NCBI RefSeq assembly: GCF_030445035.2 | Contig: NC_080680.1 | Span: forward strand, 111,750,228 to 111,814,227 | DNA from: Dasypus novemcinctus | Lineage: Eukaryota > Chordata > Mammalia > Cingulata > Dasypodidae | Length of the DNA stretch: 64,000 bases | Direction of reading: 5' to 3' | Part shown: positions 59,890 to 64,000 of the stretch, one piece after another | Layout of the letters: each line of letters starts with the position of its first letter | Numbering within the stretch: position 1 is the stretch's first letter | Notes under the pieces: model-generated | Databases searched by the model: none | What the model was told of the DNA's origin: nothing | What the model saw: only the letters and a program-made list of their open reading frames with translations | Made by a program: the position numbers and the translations under genes

Positions 59890-60690
59890 TTAATTTTTTT
59901 TCTTTGCAAAGCAAAAAGTCTTTTTGATTGCTTTGAATGTAGCAGAGAAAAAAGTGATGGTTCGACCAGGCTCCATTAGCAGTGGAGAGCGGCTGAAGGC
60001 AGGAGTGTAGAGATGTTCTTTTTTCCAGGCCCAGGCCTGTCCACTGTTACTTGTTGAATTGGAAGTAACAGACCTCGTGGTAGAGGGAGTATCCACTGTT
60101 ACTTGATTCTGTTGGTTACTGCCATTAACATTAGAGGAAAACATGGGGGTATCCTGGGAGATGGACACTCCTTGCGGGGCTGCAGCTCTTTACATGTACA
60201 TGCTCTTGCTACCGAGGGGCTGGTGGGTCATTTGCTGGGTAAGTGGCCCCATCATGGTGTCAGGCTGGAGAGACCCTGGCCAAAGGGCTTCAACACCCCC
60301 TCCAGTTCTTACTCATCCATTTATAGTGGGAGGATTGAGATGTATACATTTGGAGGATTCTCCTGTTGCTTTGCCATCTGTGCCTGTGCACTGCTAGCTT
60401 TTAGTGTTGTTGCAGTTTATGTTGAGGGACTGTCAAAGTCCATGAAGCCGTAGTCTTTGTGTATTTGTGATCTTGTCTAGTGTGGCCTTAGTTGGGACAG
60501 TCTTGCCATATGGCTGACACAGCTTGACAAGGTCCTGGTCAGTAATGCCTGGTTGCAGGCCCCAGATGTGTAGGATGGTTTTGCTCAGCTGGTTCTTTCT
60601 ATTGCTCTTATTGCTGCTGCTAGGGGCACTATTTCTTGCTTGGACTAGGTGGGGCCAGGTGCTGAGTCAGTGACACCTATGGCTTCTTTC
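59890..60690 (-). pseudogene. Processed pseudogene of an RBMS-family RNA-binding gene
   Basis: Read on the minus strand, it follows an RBMS1/2/3 messenger: LAPPSPS, then nucleotides matching the [13 protein letters not shown] segment of RRM1, [24 protein letters not shown] and PPNVYIS of RRM2. It then jumps from KPFGQ to MMGPLTQQM near the C terminus, so most of RRM2 and the middle is deleted. It has several stops and frameshifts, lacks introns and ends in an A-rich stretch near 59890, so it is a dead retrocopy. The MMGPLTQQM and YM-AAAP text looks nearest RBMS3, from memory. A 92-codon open piece (59890-60168) is a remnant. It lies antisense in TMEM245 intron 1. Confidence 0.75.
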
Positions 60691-61199
60691 TGTTCTTGTT
60701 CTAGCCAGAAGTCAGAATCCCAAGCCTGGAAGTCACTGATCACATTTTCTCTGTATTGTAGGGAGTTGATAGAAGAGGAGATGAAAAGTGGGAGGGGGAG
60801 GGCTTAAGGGAAAGAGGGAGGCGGGGTAGGAGAAGGGGAGAAAAGGAGCAGCAGGGAGAGTTCTACTGACTTTACTGAGTCAGCCCATTATGCTAACTTC
60901 AGGATATCTTTTTGAATGATAATTAGGTTAGCCCATTTTTTATTAGCTATTTTCAGTTTTATGTAATCTGAGAGTATGATCAGTATGCCTTCTACACATT
61001 CATCTAAGTTACTGACTTAACGTTCTGTGGGAAGGACTGGTTACCCCTGAAGACCACCCATAGGCTGAGGATTATTTTTCATTTCAACAATTTGTAGTTG
61101 TAAAAATCTGCTGTTTTTGTTTTCCCTTGCGAACATTGGAGCAGCTTTTGCTTTTCTTTATTTTTCTAGCACCACTCTTCTTTCTCCTTATGGTTAAGA

Positions 61200-61370
61200 A
61201 AGCAGATTCTGGGCCAGATTTCCTGGATTCTGATCCCACCTCTGTCACTTACTTCTTGCAATCTCAGTTGTAAAATGGGGATGATAATAGTACTTATTTC
61301 ATGGGGCTATGAGGATTAATTGAGTTAATTTATGTAATTTATAGTGTTATTTAAGTCTACTATTATTATA
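61200..61370 (-). repeat. MIR element
   Basis: Contains tggattctgatcccacctc, ctcagttgtaaaatggggat and ggggctatgaggattaattg, a diverged MIR. Confidence 0.65.
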
Positions 61371-62861
61371 CTTTGCTTTTGTTCTGATCTTTAAATCATA
61401 TCTCTAAATTCTTTGAATTCCCAGAGTTAATTTTCTGGTCCTGCAAGCATGAACATTTATTAATAATAGCTACAGCTTATTTCCCAGGCCCTTATGTATC
61501 TGGGGTTCTGATCTCTTTAATATGTCATCTGAGAGAATTGCTTGAAGATTTTTAATATCCTTTTCATTAAAAAGGATTAGTGCTCATTAAAAGCCATTTG
61601 GAAATTCAGAAAAGGAAAAATAAAGTCTTACCGTCCAAATATAACCATCATTTCTTAGTATATTCCCCTCCCCACCATATTGTAGATTTAATCATGTTTT
61701 ATGTATTTTTTTTTGTATTTTACTTTTTTCCTAATAATTTGACATTAGGGATATTTTTAAACTATATAGTCTTTTTTTTTTTTTAACTGTATAGTCTTTG
61801 TTTTTAAAAAATTCAAGCTGATTTTAGTGGTTGTGTAACATTTTATTGCATAGATCATCCATAGTTAACTATTTCCCAGTTGTTGAACTTTCAGGTAATC
61901 AACATTTTACTGTTCTGTTACACTTTGATGAGGTTCTTTATATTTAAAGCTTTTTCAAAATTTATTATTGTTCAGTAAGGATAAAGTTGCAAAGCTGAAT
62001 TTCCAGGTTCGAAGCTATAAGCATTTTTTAAGAGTCAAAGATAATTTTTTTTTGGTACATACGATGAAACAAAGTAGGAGGTATTTTTTCTTATATTTGT
62101 AGTGATTATATCAGTTTTTTTCCTTCATGCTCTGAATTATAGCTTAAAACTCTTTTTTTAGTTTGAATTTGCCTTTTTTTTCCCCCAGGATCCAGGCCAA
62201 ACTTGAATTTTATCTTCCTGATATTGTTCGTTCCAACTTCTGTAAATGTTCTACTGATATATGAGGTTATTAGTTTTTGTGTATGCTACTCTGACTTCTT
62301 TGGATGCTGCGTAAGTTCTAGGGTCAATTTTGGGTTAGTGTAGGGAGAACTGAGGTGGGGACCCCGTTGTCAAGTCTTGCTTGTGTTTTCCTCTAGTAAT
62401 ATCTTTTTCAGGTGTACTTCAACTGTGCGTATAATTCTGGACTAGGTTCTAACCATCTGTTATTTTCTAGACTCATTCAAGTATCTGTTATTTTCTAGAC
62501 TCATTCAGCAGAGTCACACTTGAGCGCGCTGTCTTCATTCTTAGCTTTTAAATTCTTTTCCCAGTAGCAAATATATTTCTTAGGCTGTAATGGAATCTTT
62601 TAACCTTTTTTGGAAAGCTTTTCTTTTCTTGTTTTTCTTTTCCATTCTAAACATTAATTTAAAGAGAAAACTTCAGGAATTCCACAATTATACATAATTA
62701 TTTTATGCATAAAATTCTTTTTGGACTTTAACACATCTTAAAGTATCTTTATGCTTTTTTTGTTAAAGAAAATCTTTCAATCACTGAGATTTCAAATATC
62801 TGTTTATTTTTAAATTTGGTTTCTCTAAACAGGGAGGAGAACCTAGACACGCTTCTTTTAA

Positions 62862-64000
<1,139 letters not shown>

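Overview
This is vertebrate nuclear DNA: intron-split genes, two CpG-island promoters and dense interspersed repeats. The source is very probably the nine-banded armadillo (Dasypus) or a close relative. The main reason is the repeated ~360-430 bp tRNA-headed SINE with A/B-box-like motifs, a GC-rich body and an AAATAAATCTTTAAAA tail, which matches the armadillo DAS SINE family. Many copies have recognisable target-site duplications.

Three protein-coding genes lie head to tail on the + strand, in the order EPB41L4B - FRRS1L - TMEM245, the order I recall for human 9q31.3 (read on the minus strand there). (1) Positions 1-~12,350 hold the 3' end of EPB41L4B: a penultimate exon (5389-5531), an intron, and a last coding exon (11447-11516) ending in a charged helical tail. 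(2) Positions 18,050-~47,500 hold a complete FRRS1L. Its five coding exons (18556-18793, 32453-32537, 35096-35234, 38693-38939, 41537-41709) join in phase to give 293 codons, followed by a long probable 3'UTR. (3) Positions ~52,120-64,000 hold the first two coding exons of TMEM245 (52346-52924, 62997-63114); the rest lies beyond the window.

The FRRS1L promoter is a CpG island with an unusual GGGCGC hexanucleotide tract. The TMEM245 promoter is a CpG island with two inverted ZNF143-like motifs. FRRS1L encodes an ER protein needed for AMPA-receptor biogenesis, TMEM245 a multi-pass membrane protein, and EPB41L4B a FERM-domain cortical scaffold. They are neighbours by conserved synteny and do not form a pathway.

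Introns and intergenic DNA are mostly retroelements: old L1 fragments in both orientations, MaLR-like LTRs (four with exact 5-bp target duplications), one MaLR-like provirus remnant with non-matching LTRs, MIR and L2 relics, nested SINEs, and an antisense processed pseudogene of an RBMS-family RNA-binding gene inside TMEM245 intron 1. I found no CRISPR, prophage, operon or new multi-gene system. The points most worth checking are the FRRS1L hexanucleotide tract, a tandem alternative splice donor at FRRS1L exon 2, the composite nested elements and the TMEM245 promoter motif pair.
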